Shown here: positions 15,977 to 23,610 of the stretch, in pieces
Numbering within the stretch: position 1 is the stretch's first letter
Layout: each line of letters opens with the position of its first letter
DNA from: a virus
Strand: one strand, 5' to 3'
DNA: 32,247 bases
IMG/VR virus record: IMGVR_UViG_3300044701_001532
Coordinates: 1 to 32,247 of that record
The notes under the pieces: generated by a model
What the model saw: the letters and a program-made list of their open reading frames with translations, nothing else
Database searches by the model: none
What the model was told of the DNA's origin: nothing
Made by a program: the position numbers and the translations under genes

Positions 15977-16006
15977 CTCCGCCTCTACAGCAGTTGTTTA
16001 ATGTAC

Positions 16007-16014
16007 TATTTATA
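16007..16014 (-). promoter_or_regulatory. T4-type late promoter TATAAATA
   Basis: The minus strand reads TATAAATA, a perfect match to the T4 late promoter core. It lies 31 bases upstream of the nucleotidyltransferase-kinase start, in the gap after the UDP-sugar dehydrogenase gene. It would be recognised by a gp55-like sigma factor, not encoded in this window, and would start the long virion transcript. Confidence 0.65.
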
Positions 16015-16018
16015 TATT

Positions 16019-16807
16019 TTACTCTTTACGAACTTTCAAATTGTATTTCCACGCAGATTCAAATAAAGAAGAATCAATATCATTTTCGTTAAGAGAATGT
16101 ATCAAAGCATTAATATCTTTTGGGAAACAATAACCACCAAAACCCATTAGACCATCAGGACCAGGAACTTTTGTATGTGAAGGACCAATTCTTTTATCAC
16201 TCACAATTCCATCTTTGACAGAATCAAAATTCATATCAAACTTCTCACAAATTTCATATAGATTGTTGAAGAAAGAAACTTTTGCAGCCAGAAATGAATT
16301 ACAGAAGTATTTAATTGTTTCCGATTCTTTTGACTTGACGATTTGAATTGGTGTGTTTGGAAAATGTTTTATGAATAGTTCTTTTAATTTCATACACCAT
16401 TCTTGTTTTCCACCAATAATATTACGATCTGTATTTCTAAAATCTTCTACAGCATTGACTGCTGTTAAGAATTCTGGGTTGTGAACGATCATTAAATTTT
16501 TATGTTTATCACACAATAAATCTGTCGTGCCAATTGGTACAGTTGACTTAATGACAAACAATGGATTGTAACCATTTGGAAGTTGTAAAGAATCAAAAAA
16601 ATTCATAATGTAAGAAAGATCACATTGCCCATCTTTTTTCATTGGTGTGGGTAAACACACAAAAACAATTTGAGTTTCTAAAGTATCAGCCAATGTATTG
16701 TAACATTTCTGTTCACGAACATCATATACTTTTACAAGTTCTTTATCTTTAAAATTTTGATAGATTGCATTACCAACAAAACCATTACCAATAATACCAA
16801 TTTGCAT
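16019..16807 (-). CDS. UDP-glucose/GDP-mannose dehydrogenase family protein, short form
   Basis: A 262-residue NAD-dependent sugar-nucleotide dehydrogenase. The N-terminal Rossmann motif is GIIGNGFVG (about 4-12). The middle has CLPTPMKKDG and the central-domain pattern IKSTVPIGTT. The catalytic loop is GFGGYCFPKD with the active-site cysteine at 227. UDP-glucose 6-dehydrogenases are usually 380-450 residues. This one stops soon after the catalytic loop and lacks the C-terminal UDP-binding domain. Because it keeps the cysteine it may be a compact phage form, not debris. It starts next to the epimerase gene and forms a sugar-modification set with it and the glycosyltransferase. Confidence 0.88.
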   Translation of the reverse strand: MQIGIIGNGFVGNAIYQNFKDKELVKVYDVREQKCYNTLADTLETQIVFVCLPTPMKKDGQCDLSYIMNFFDSLQLPNGYNPLFVIKSTVPIGTTDLLCDKHKNLMIVHNPEFLTAVNAVEDFRNTDRNIIGGKQEWCMKLKELFIKHFPNTPIQIVKSKESETIKYFCNSFLAAKVSFFNNLYEICEKFDMNFDSVKDGIVSDKRIGPSHTKVPGPDGLMGFGGYCFPKDINALIHSLNENDIDSSLFESAWKYNLKVRKE

Positions 16808-17698
16808 TTAGTTCTCCATTATATATTGTTTGATATCTTTAACAGGATTCCATCCCAACATATTCTTAGCTTTATCATTGTTTGCAAGTGTTTCTCTTGA
16901 TTCAGCCGGCCTTGGTGGAATAAATTTTATTGTACCAGAAATCATTTTAGCCAATTCTAAAATAGAATAATTTTTACCAGTTCCAATGTTAAAAGTTTCA
17001 CCAGAAATATTTTTGTATTCACCCATAGCTAAAATATTAGCATCAACAACATCACTCACATGAGTAAAATCACGGCGTTGTAATCCATCACCAACAATCG
17101 TAAGTGGTTCTCCTGCTTTAGCCTGTCTTAAAAAGAGGCCAACTACTGGCGCATAAGTTCCCTTTAATGGTTCTCTTGGACCATAGACATTGAAGTAACG
17201 AAAAATAACAGTCTCAAGACCAAACAGTTTTGAATACATTTTACACATTTCTTCACCAGCAGTTTTAGCAACAGAATACGGATTTAGACAATCGTTAGGC
17301 ATTGTTTCTGTTAATGGTAATGTATTTTTAAGACCATATGCTGAAGAAGTAGAAGAATAGATCACTCTTTTTACTTTTGCTTCTCTTGCACATTGAAGAA
17401 CTACGCCAGTTCCATATGCGTTTGTATTAAAACAAAGTAAGGGATTTTGAATTGCAGGCTGAATTCGTGATTCTGCTGCTAAATGAAAAACATAATCTAC
17501 ACCTTCAAATAAATGTCGTATTCCACAATAATCTGATATATCATTCTTGTAGTATTTAGCACTTGAGTTATACCAAAAATTTTCATGTGAAGTTGCAGAT
17601 TCATTATCAATCACAATTACATCATGGCCAAGTTCACACAATTTATCTACAATGTGACTTCCAATAAATCCTGCTCCACCAGTTACTATACTTTTCAT
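16808..17698 (-). CDS. NAD-dependent sugar epimerase/dehydratase (extended SDR)
   Basis: A 296-residue extended short-chain dehydrogenase. The nucleotide-binding motif is GGAGFIG (7-13), the catalytic serine region is YSSTSSAYG (about 114-122), and the YxxxK pair is Y141/K145 in NPYSVAK. FRYFNVYGPRE (about 166-176) is typical of UDP-glucose 4-epimerase-like enzymes. Length is slightly short of GalE (about 338). The exact sugar nucleotide cannot be fixed. The gene abuts the dehydrogenase and glycosyltransferase genes with no gaps, so the three probably act together on a sugar attached to virion protein, DNA or host glycan. Confidence 0.9.
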   Translation of the reverse strand: MKSIVTGGAGFIGSHIVDKLCELGHDVIVIDNESATSHENFWYNSSAKYYKNDISDYCGIRHLFEGVDYVFHLAAESRIQPAIQNPLLCFNTNAYGTGVVLQCAREAKVKRVIYSSTSSAYGLKNTLPLTETMPNDCLNPYSVAKTAGEEMCKMYSKLFGLETVIFRYFNVYGPREPLKGTYAPVVGLFLRQAKAGEPLTIVGDGLQRRDFTHVSDVVDANILAMGEYKNISGETFNIGTGKNYSILELAKMISGTIKFIPPRPAESRETLANNDKAKNMLGWNPVKDIKQYIMEN

Positions 17699-18538
17699 TT
17701 AACCACCATATTTAACATTAATTATATTTTCCCAATCTAATATTCTATCATACTGATGAACAATAGGATAAGGCACACCTTTACTTGTACAAACTAAACC
17801 ATCAATCATTTTAGGTGAAGGTTCAGTCAAATATGTTTTATCATATTTTGGAGCATGAATGTGTAATTGACATGCAAACCCATCTTCACTTTTATTGAAG
17901 TTTGTAATATTTTTATATGGATTCATCGACATTAAAATATTCAAACTGCTTTGATCTTGTATGTACTTTATTCTCTTATCATACATTAAAGATAAAGTAG
18001 TGAATAGATCAAGAACATAATCAAATTCTCCAGATACAATACCAACATTCATCACCAAATCATTTGCAGTTTTATCAAGGAATCTTTGACCAAAAACACC
18101 TAACATCGTTTCTCTATTCCAAGGCTCATCTTTAACTAATATTGATTCACAACAAATATTTAATTTTTTATCTCCAATATTATTTTCTAACCAAACAGAA
18201 GGATTTGATTGGAAAATCACATCTCTCACATCAGTAGAAATGATATATCTAAATTTTTCTTCTTTTGCTAAACTTTTCAGAAAGAATGGTATGTGTTCAA
18301 ATCGATCATTATTAATATTTAATGGATTTTTATAAACTAGTTTTCTGTTTTCATCATCTCTATCAAATGCAAGAACAATATAATTTCTTTCATTTAATTT
18401 CTCAACAACATCATAATCAATGTTATAGCATACCATTATTTTTTTACCAGTAAACCCACAATTGTCTAGTGAATTTACCCAATTTTTTATTTTGTCCCAA
18501 CCATAATTAGTTATAGCACCAATCACAATATCATTCAT
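17699..18538 (-). CDS. Putative glycosyltransferase (GT-A-like)
   Basis: A 279-residue soluble protein. It has an N-terminal Rossmann-like beginning (DIVIGAITNYGWDKIKNW) and, near residue 105, YIISTDVRDVIFQ, a D-x-x-D acidic motif on a beta strand. This is the form of the metal-binding DxD site in GT-A enzymes. A later DQSSLN motif and a conserved-looking C-terminus fit the same group. It is assigned from these features and its place beside an epimerase and a UDP-sugar dehydrogenase; donor and acceptor are unknown. An in-frame TTG at 18550 would lengthen it, but ATG at 18538 has GGAG six bases upstream and is the better start. Confidence 0.72.
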   Translation of the reverse strand: MNDIVIGAITNYGWDKIKNWVNSLDNCGFTGKKIMVCYNIDYDVVEKLNERNYIVLAFDRDDENRKLVYKNPLNINNDRFEHIPFFLKSLAKEEKFRYIISTDVRDVIFQSNPSVWLENNIGDKKLNICCESILVKDEPWNRETMLGVFGQRFLDKTANDLVMNVGIVSGEFDYVLDLFTTLSLMYDKRIKYIQDQSSLNILMSMNPYKNITNFNKSEDGFACQLHIHAPKYDKTYLTEPSPKMIDGLVCTSKGVPYPIVHQYDRILDWENIINVKYGG

Positions 18539-18553
18539 ACTATTCTCCAATAA

Positions 18554-18826
18554 TTAACCTCTTGTCAATTTTAAAATCTTTTGCATTTGTTGTTCTAATA
18601 CAGGACCACGATTAGGCCAATGAATATAAGGTTGTGATGATGATTTATAAAGATTAGTTAGGAATGGCATGACAATCTTTTCAACTTGTGCTAATCTTTG
18701 TTTATATTCTTCCACAGTTTCATCTTTTTGAGCAATTACAGCTTCATACTCTGCCTCATCTACCGCCGTAAAACCGAAATCTTGATCACCATATTCAGAC
18801 AGTATTTTATTTAGATCATATGCCAT
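18554..18826 (-). CDS. Small conserved phage protein, unknown function
   Basis: A 90-residue protein with a helical, charged middle (KDETVEEYKQRLAQVEKIVMPFL) and a C-terminal segment with YIHWPNRGPVLEQQMQKIL. No signal, membrane segment or catalytic motif is visible. It resembles small proteins that sit beside virion genes in T4-like phages, but I cannot name a family. Its ATG overlaps the stop of the ligase-like gene by one base (TAATG), so the two are coupled and probably expressed together late in infection. Confidence 0.72.
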   Translation of the reverse strand: MAYDLNKILSEYGDQDFGFTAVDEAEYEAVIAQKDETVEEYKQRLAQVEKIVMPFLTNLYKSSSQPYIHWPNRGPVLEQQMQKILKLTRG

Positions 18827-20058
18827 TACTTACTCCAATTCTTTGCAGCATTAAAATTATTTTTACTGAATTCTAATCTATCTATAAGTTTCAAAGCACC
18901 ACCACTCAATCTATCAACAGCAACAAAACCTTCTGGGCCTGTAACTTTAAATCCATCATCAGTTTTCACAAATGTATCTACAGAAGATTTTATAGTTTCC
19001 AATTTTTTAACTATAATATTTTTTGCCTCAACGATAGAGTTCATTAGATCAAATATAAGTTTTAGTTGTGCTGCATTTGTTCTATAGAACCTCATCAGAT
19101 CATTTTTTTCTGTTAATCGTTTTTGTTTCGTATCTTCTTTTTTAGATGCTAGAATTTCTTTGTTCAATCTTTCTTCAACCCATTTTTGCAATTCAGTCAC
19201 ATGTCTGGCTGTATTTGTGATTGCTTTACCTTCACGAACTTTAGTATTATTGAAAGTTTTAATTTGCATAAGAATTGTTGGAGATGCAGCGATACGATTT
19301 AGAACTAATGGTGTTATTGATCTAAATGTTCTACCTGCATCAGAAAGAATAGAAGTTATTTCTTTAGTTTCATCTTTAGTAAAAGTTGCTGTGCCAGAAG
19401 CATCAACAAAAGACGCATCACGAAACCAAACATCTTTTGTTGTTTTAAAATGACCAATATCTATGTTAAAAGTTGCCTTCAAAGTATCCATAGATTTACC
19501 AAAGTATGCTGTATGAAACACGATACCAATTTGTGCATCCAACATTTTACGAGCCATTATCGTATCAGAAGGAATAGCATATACGATAGTGTTTGGTTGA
19601 AATGTTATATATGAAGTTCCATCTATTTGTCTTCTATCTATATCACCTTTAGTGAACAATAGATCACCCTGATAGATTCCATTGAAACCAAGTTTAGGTA
19701 AAAATGCAAGTGCAGTTTTAAGTTTAGAATTTAAACCTGGATTAGGATGATTGTTGTCAATGTCTTCATCTGTGTAGTTTAGTTTGCCTTCTTTATTGAA
19801 TACCGATTTAGTACCAACGAAGAACTTTCCGTTATCTGGATTAATACCACAGATAACAGCAGGTGCGCCATCCCATTTTGTTGTGACATTTATTTTACTT
19901 TGAGAATGACCAGCCAACATGTCACGAAGAGATTGAAGAAAGTTTATCGATTCTCTAGCACCCATAATGCCACGATTAAGAACATTATCTTCCAAATGTT
20001 CAAGATGAAGGTTGGCGCCTTCTTTAGAAGACTCTTTTAAATAATCTTTGAATTTCAT
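18826..20058 (-). CDS. Ligase-like nucleotidyltransferase with head-targeting tag
   Basis: A 410-residue protein. MKFKDYLKE at the N-terminus is the shared tag ending in L-K-E. Residues 61-64 are KWDG in TTKWDGAPAV, matching motif I (KxDG) of ATP-dependent DNA/RNA ligases and capping enzymes, in which the lysine is adenylated. Downstream strands FVGTKSVFN, YQGDLLF and IGIVFHT occupy places expected for motifs Ia, III and IV, and an MQIKTF strand may supply motif V. The spacing is loose, so I call a ligase-like fold, not a proven ligase. The C-terminal third is helical. A late-promoter-like element lies about 27 bases upstream, consistent with a virion protein. Confidence 0.77.
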   Translation of the reverse strand: MKFKDYLKESSKEGANLHLEHLEDNVLNRGIMGARESINFLQSLRDMLAGHSQSKINVTTKWDGAPAVICGINPDNGKFFVGTKSVFNKEGKLNYTDEDIDNNHPNPGLNSKLKTALAFLPKLGFNGIYQGDLLFTKGDIDRRQIDGTSYITFQPNTIVYAIPSDTIMARKMLDAQIGIVFHTAYFGKSMDTLKATFNIDIGHFKTTKDVWFRDASFVDASGTATFTKDETKEITSILSDAGRTFRSITPLVLNRIAASPTILMQIKTFNNTKVREGKAITNTARHVTELQKWVEERLNKEILASKKEDTKQKRLTEKNDLMRFYRTNAAQLKLIFDLMNSIVEAKNIIVKKLETIKSSVDTFVKTDDGFKVTGPEGFVAVDRLSGGALKLIDRLEFSKNNFNAAKNWSK

Positions 20059-20084
20059 GTTTTCCTTCTTTAATTCGAATAGTA

Positions 20085-20092
20085 TATTTATG
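20085..20092 (-). promoter_or_regulatory. Candidate late promoter CATAAATA
   Basis: The minus strand reads CATAAATA, matching NATAAATA with one change from TATAAATA. It lies about 27 bases upstream of the ligase-like gene. It overlaps the stop codon of the methyltransferase gene, so chance cannot be excluded. Similar spacing at 8677 and 16007 supports it. Confidence 0.42.
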
Positions 20093-21377
20093 CGAAGAAA
20101 GAATCTAAGGCTCCTTTGTTTAGATACTTATCAATCAAATCAAACTTACCTTGTTTCTTACTAAAAGTCCAAACTGGTTCAATATAGATTTTGTCCATAA
20201 ACTCATCTAACTGTTCTTTTGGAATGTTCTTTGGTCTTTGCATGATACGCATACCTAATTGACCACAGAAATTGGCTCCATTCTTTACCATGTCATCAAT
20301 CAAGTCATCAGATGCAAAATATCTTTTAGTCTTGATCTTAGGATCCATGATGTTGACAAACTGATACCCATTCTCACTTAAAGATTCAAATGTTTTACGA
20401 TTAACAGGCAAATAGAAACCATCTCTCCATTGTTCATATGTAGTATATCGTGACCATGATTGTTCATCTGCATGTTTGCCATCTGTATTATACTTTTCTG
20501 TTGCAAAGTATGGCGGTGAAGTAAACGCACAATCAATTGGTGGAAGAATAGAATAGTCAAAGTCTTCAGCAGGTTTACGATGTATCTCTACTCTTTTGGC
20601 ACCTTCTACAATAAAGAAATCGTCAGTCTTATGTACAGATGGATTACCTTCTAAAAACTTTTCATATTCAATACATTGCTCGAAATACTTTTCATATGTT
20701 TGATCATTCGGATCAGTACCATAATATTGTTGTGCAGATGAGCAATAAAAACCTGCAAGACGATCACCCCAGCCACATGAAGAATCAAATACTGTCTTTG
20801 CATTTGAAATCTCATAAAGTATTTTGGCAACTTGTGGTTTAAATTGTGTTGCAATATAGGCACTCAAACGAAATGCCATGATATATGAATCAACACTCAG
20901 TTGGTTATTACCAAGACGCCACAATGCAAGAAATACATTACGAAGATTGTCTGAGTTGTTCCAACGATAGATAGGTGATTTGTAACCCCATGCATCACAA
21001 TTATATCTAAGTTCTTGATGAAAGAAATTACTTACATCATTAAATGTTGATCCCATCTGAATGACACCAAGTCCATAATCTTTATATGGCCTACCATAGT
21101 CTTCAAACTTTTCTAGAACCTTTACTTTGGCAACATCATGAGGTATCAATATGTGCTTTAAATTAGCCCATGTCAAAGACCAGAATGTATGCTTCATCGC
21201 TTCATAATTAATGGTACGAAGTGGGCATTTTGGTTTGGTAGTTTCAATAAGACGAATGAGCTCAGATATGATATCTTCTTTATCATAACTATCATTTAGT
21301 GCTTTCCATTCATCTTTATTCAGAATTGGAACACCATCTACTCTCTTCGACAAAAGATAATTGTACAGATCAGACAT
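20088..21377 (-). CDS. DNA methyltransferase-like protein
   Basis: From ATG at 21377 the protein has 429 residues. FDSSCGWGDRLAG (about 197-209) is an AdoMet-binding motif I, and TSPPYFATEKY (about 286-296) is the catalytic S/DPPY motif of amino-methyltransferases that modify adenine N6 or cytosine N4 in DNA. The N-terminal 190 residues are helical and may be a target-recognition part. No restriction partner is next to it, so it is probably an orphan modification enzyme protecting phage DNA. A GTG at 21392 would add five residues; the ATG overlaps the oxygenase stop by eight bases and is preferred, though no ideal ribosome binding site decides. Confidence 0.86.
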   Translation of the reverse strand: MSDLYNYLLSKRVDGVPILNKDEWKALNDSYDKEDIISELIRLIETTKPKCPLRTINYEAMKHTFWSLTWANLKHILIPHDVAKVKVLEKFEDYGRPYKDYGLGVIQMGSTFNDVSNFFHQELRYNCDAWGYKSPIYRWNNSDNLRNVFLALWRLGNNQLSVDSYIMAFRLSAYIATQFKPQVAKILYEISNAKTVFDSSCGWGDRLAGFYCSSAQQYYGTDPNDQTYEKYFEQCIEYEKFLEGNPSVHKTDDFFIVEGAKRVEIHRKPAEDFDYSILPPIDCAFTSPPYFATEKYNTDGKHADEQSWSRYTTYEQWRDGFYLPVNRKTFESLSENGYQFVNIMDPKIKTKRYFASDDLIDDMVKNGANFCGQLGMRIMQRPKNIPKEQLDEFMDKIYIEPVWTFSKKQGKFDLIDKYLNKGALDSFFA

Positions 21378-21933
21378 AATGTAAATAACCACCTATAATA
21401 TATTTAGGACCACTAATTGGTTTCATTCCTATGTGCGGGTGTGTCCACAAAGGAGGAAACATCAACAACCTGCCACAAACAGGTTTCACTTTTTGAAGTA
21501 TAATCGAATCTCTATTGTATTGAAATGCAGTCTCGCCACCTTTATCAACATCGTTCAGATAAAAAAAGTATACAAGAAAACGCCTTGCAGTGGCGTAATC
21601 TTGTACATCGACATGAAACTGAAATTCATCTTCATCATTTGGTAAATATCTTTTGATGCGAAACATTTCGTAACCGACTTGTTCTGGCCATGCCTTAGAA
21701 TCAATATTGAATTGAGTCATGTACTTACCTAAATTATACTGCATTACATCTAATAATTTATTTTGTACATCTTTCCATTCTTTATGTTTTGTAATATTGA
21801 TCTCTTTGAAAGAACGATGATCTTTTAAAACCGTAGACTCTTGTTGATCTACATTCTTTTCAAATCTATCAATAATACTTTGACAAAATTCTTTTTCCAA
21901 AGCATTGTCATAATAAGTTACATAGTGCATCAT
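21370..21933 (-). CDS. 2-oxoglutarate-Fe(II) oxygenase (prolyl hydroxylase-like)
   Basis: A 187-residue double-stranded beta-helix oxygenase. HVD at 107-109 gives the first two iron ligands. GGETAF (132-137) and KPVCGRLLMFPPLWTHPHIG (about 150-169) give the usual third strand and the distal histidine (165 or 167). GPKYIIGGYLHY supplies a lysine (177) in the usual 2-oxoglutarate-binding place. Such enzymes are frequent in T4-like cyanophages and marine phages; the substrate, a protein or possibly a modified base, is unknown. It overlaps the helicase stop as ATGA and lies directly before a DNA methyltransferase, so a DNA-modification role is worth considering but not shown. Confidence 0.9.
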   Translation of the reverse strand: MMHYVTYYDNALEKEFCQSIIDRFEKNVDQQESTVLKDHRSFKEINITKHKEWKDVQNKLLDVMQYNLGKYMTQFNIDSKAWPEQVGYEMFRIKRYLPNDEDEFQFHVDVQDYATARRFLVYFFYLNDVDKGGETAFQYNRDSIILQKVKPVCGRLLMFPPLWTHPHIGMKPISGPKYIIGGYLHYV

Positions 21934-23336
21934 ACTTTTAAGTTATTAAAGTTTCTAGAAAATTTACTTTCACGCATACCAAATGTATTGATTGGGCCAG
22001 TGTCTTCATCTTGACCAGAATCTACAATATCAGCTTGTGCAGATACTTCAGCATCATACAGTTTCATCTTCTCTCTGTCAACACCAATCACAAATCGTTT
22101 AAAATGATTTGGATCACCAAAACGATTCTTTAATTGTTTGACCATCATCTGATTCAGTTGTTGCAATTCTTCATTTGTAATAAGTGCAAACATGAAGTCA
22201 GCCGTTGCAGGTAGACCAAATGATTCTGATGTATCTTCAAGACCTGGATCAGAATTTGTATAACCACTTCTTGTAGTTTGTGTCGCACTAAAGATTGGCA
22301 AATCAAACTCTACAGCAAGACCACGAAGTTCTTCAGCAATAGCTTTGATATAACTATACGAGTTTACATTTGCACCAGGTTTCAATCTTGATGATGTACA
22401 AATATTTAGATAGTCGATAAAAATGATTTGTGGTTTGAAATTCTTCTTCAGATTCAATTCATTAAGTAATGACCTAAAATGCAATGAGTTAGCAGATGCA
22501 GTTGGATATTCTTTAATGATTAATTTGCCATGTGTTTTAACTCTGAGTGCTTCAAACTTTCTATCATATTCATTCTTGGTCATAGAATGTAAATCTTGCA
22601 TACTTACATTTAGCAGATTGGCATCGATTCGTTCCGCAATTCTTTCTTCTGCCATTTCCAACGTAATATACAACACATTCAATCCCTGTGAGAGACAGGC
22701 TGCAGCCATATGACACATGAACATAGATTTACCAACACCAGTACCAGCAAGACAAATACTCAATGTCTTGTTTGGTATTCCACCTTTAGTTATCTTATTA
22801 AAATAATCTAGGTCAAAAGGTATTCTTGATTCTTGTTTGTGGTAAAAATCAAATCGTTCAGTATAATCATTTATATAATCGTGACCAATATGCGAATCAA
22901 ATGATACTGCCAAAGCATTACTTAATAGTTTTGGTATCTCACCTTTAGTTTTAGTTGATGTCGTTCGATTGTCTAATATCTGAACAGATTCCATGATCGC
23001 ATTGTATATTGCCTTATCTTGGCAAAATTTTTCTGTGTTATCGATCAGCCATCGTTCATCAGTATTTACATCACGATCATTTTCTATGTCATTCAGAATT
23101 TCAACAGCATCTTTCAATTGACTTTCTGTTAAATTTCTAGATTCAGTCAGATTGATGATAATAGATTCTTTGCTTGGCAAAGAATTATACTTGTTGATGA
23201 ATTCTTGAATTTCTAAAAATAGAGTTTTTTCTGAGTTGTTTGTAAAATAAGTTGGTTGTAAAAATGGAAGGACTTTTCGTGTATATTCTTCACTGAAAAG
23301 TAGGTTTTTCAAAATTATCGATTCTATTCTGTTCAT
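21930..23336 (-). CDS. 41: Replicative DNA helicase (T4 gp41 / DnaB family)
   Basis: A 468-residue hexameric-type helicase with a helical N-terminal domain (about 1-150) and a RecA-like core. Walker A is GTGVGKS (198-204) and Walker B is IIFIDYLNI (about 305-313). A later SATQTTRSGY segment carries the glutamine motif H3. It would unwind the fork ahead of the polymerase encoded at 25443 and recruit the primase at 3308. Length and domain order match T4 gp41 (475). It overlaps the preceding small gene by 47 bases and is coupled to the next gene by ATGA. The ribosome binding site is weak, so coupling is likely. Confidence 0.95.
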   Translation of the reverse strand: MNRIESIILKNLLFSEEYTRKVLPFLQPTYFTNNSEKTLFLEIQEFINKYNSLPSKESIIINLTESRNLTESQLKDAVEILNDIENDRDVNTDERWLIDNTEKFCQDKAIYNAIMESVQILDNRTTSTKTKGEIPKLLSNALAVSFDSHIGHDYINDYTERFDFYHKQESRIPFDLDYFNKITKGGIPNKTLSICLAGTGVGKSMFMCHMAAACLSQGLNVLYITLEMAEERIAERIDANLLNVSMQDLHSMTKNEYDRKFEALRVKTHGKLIIKEYPTASANSLHFRSLLNELNLKKNFKPQIIFIDYLNICTSSRLKPGANVNSYSYIKAIAEELRGLAVEFDLPIFSATQTTRSGYTNSDPGLEDTSESFGLPATADFMFALITNEELQQLNQMMVKQLKNRFGDPNHFKRFVIGVDREKMKLYDAEVSAQADIVDSGQDEDTGPINTFGMRESKFSRNFNNLKV

Positions 23337-23610
23337 CTTCTATTTGTTTCATTAATAATGTAGTTAAGATATCACCCATCACTTTATGGAAATCTTGATT
23401 GGTGTTGAGTTCATCTATATCCCAATTGCCAGGTTCAACTATTGTATATTCAAAGTTCATTTTACCTTGGCCATCTTCTTCGGTAACACGAACTTTGTGA
23501 TAATGATACAATACATCTCTGTAATCGTCAAGCAATAATTTTATACCATCGATAGTTTCATCAACCTTAACGAATTCATAATGCACATTTTCATAATATG
23601 TATTATGCAT
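23290..23610 (-). CDS. Small protein between UvsX and helicase, unknown function
   Basis: A 106-residue protein from ATG at 23610. An in-frame ATG at 23694 would overlap uvsX by about 90 bases, so the shorter start is preferred. It overlaps the uvsX stop by eight bases, suggesting coupled translation. The sequence is acidic, with YENVHYEFVKVDETIDGIK, a central YHYHKVRVTEED and a polar C-terminal helix. No motif was recognised. Its place recalls the small gene between uvsX and 41 in T4, but similarity to T4 gp40 was not seen. A recombination or helicase-loading role is only a guess. Confidence 0.7.
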   Translation of the reverse strand: MHNTYYENVHYEFVKVDETIDGIKLLLDDYRDVLYHYHKVRVTEEDGQGKMNFEYTIVEPGNWDIDELNTNQDFHKVMGDILTTLLMKQIEDEQNRIDNFEKPTFQ

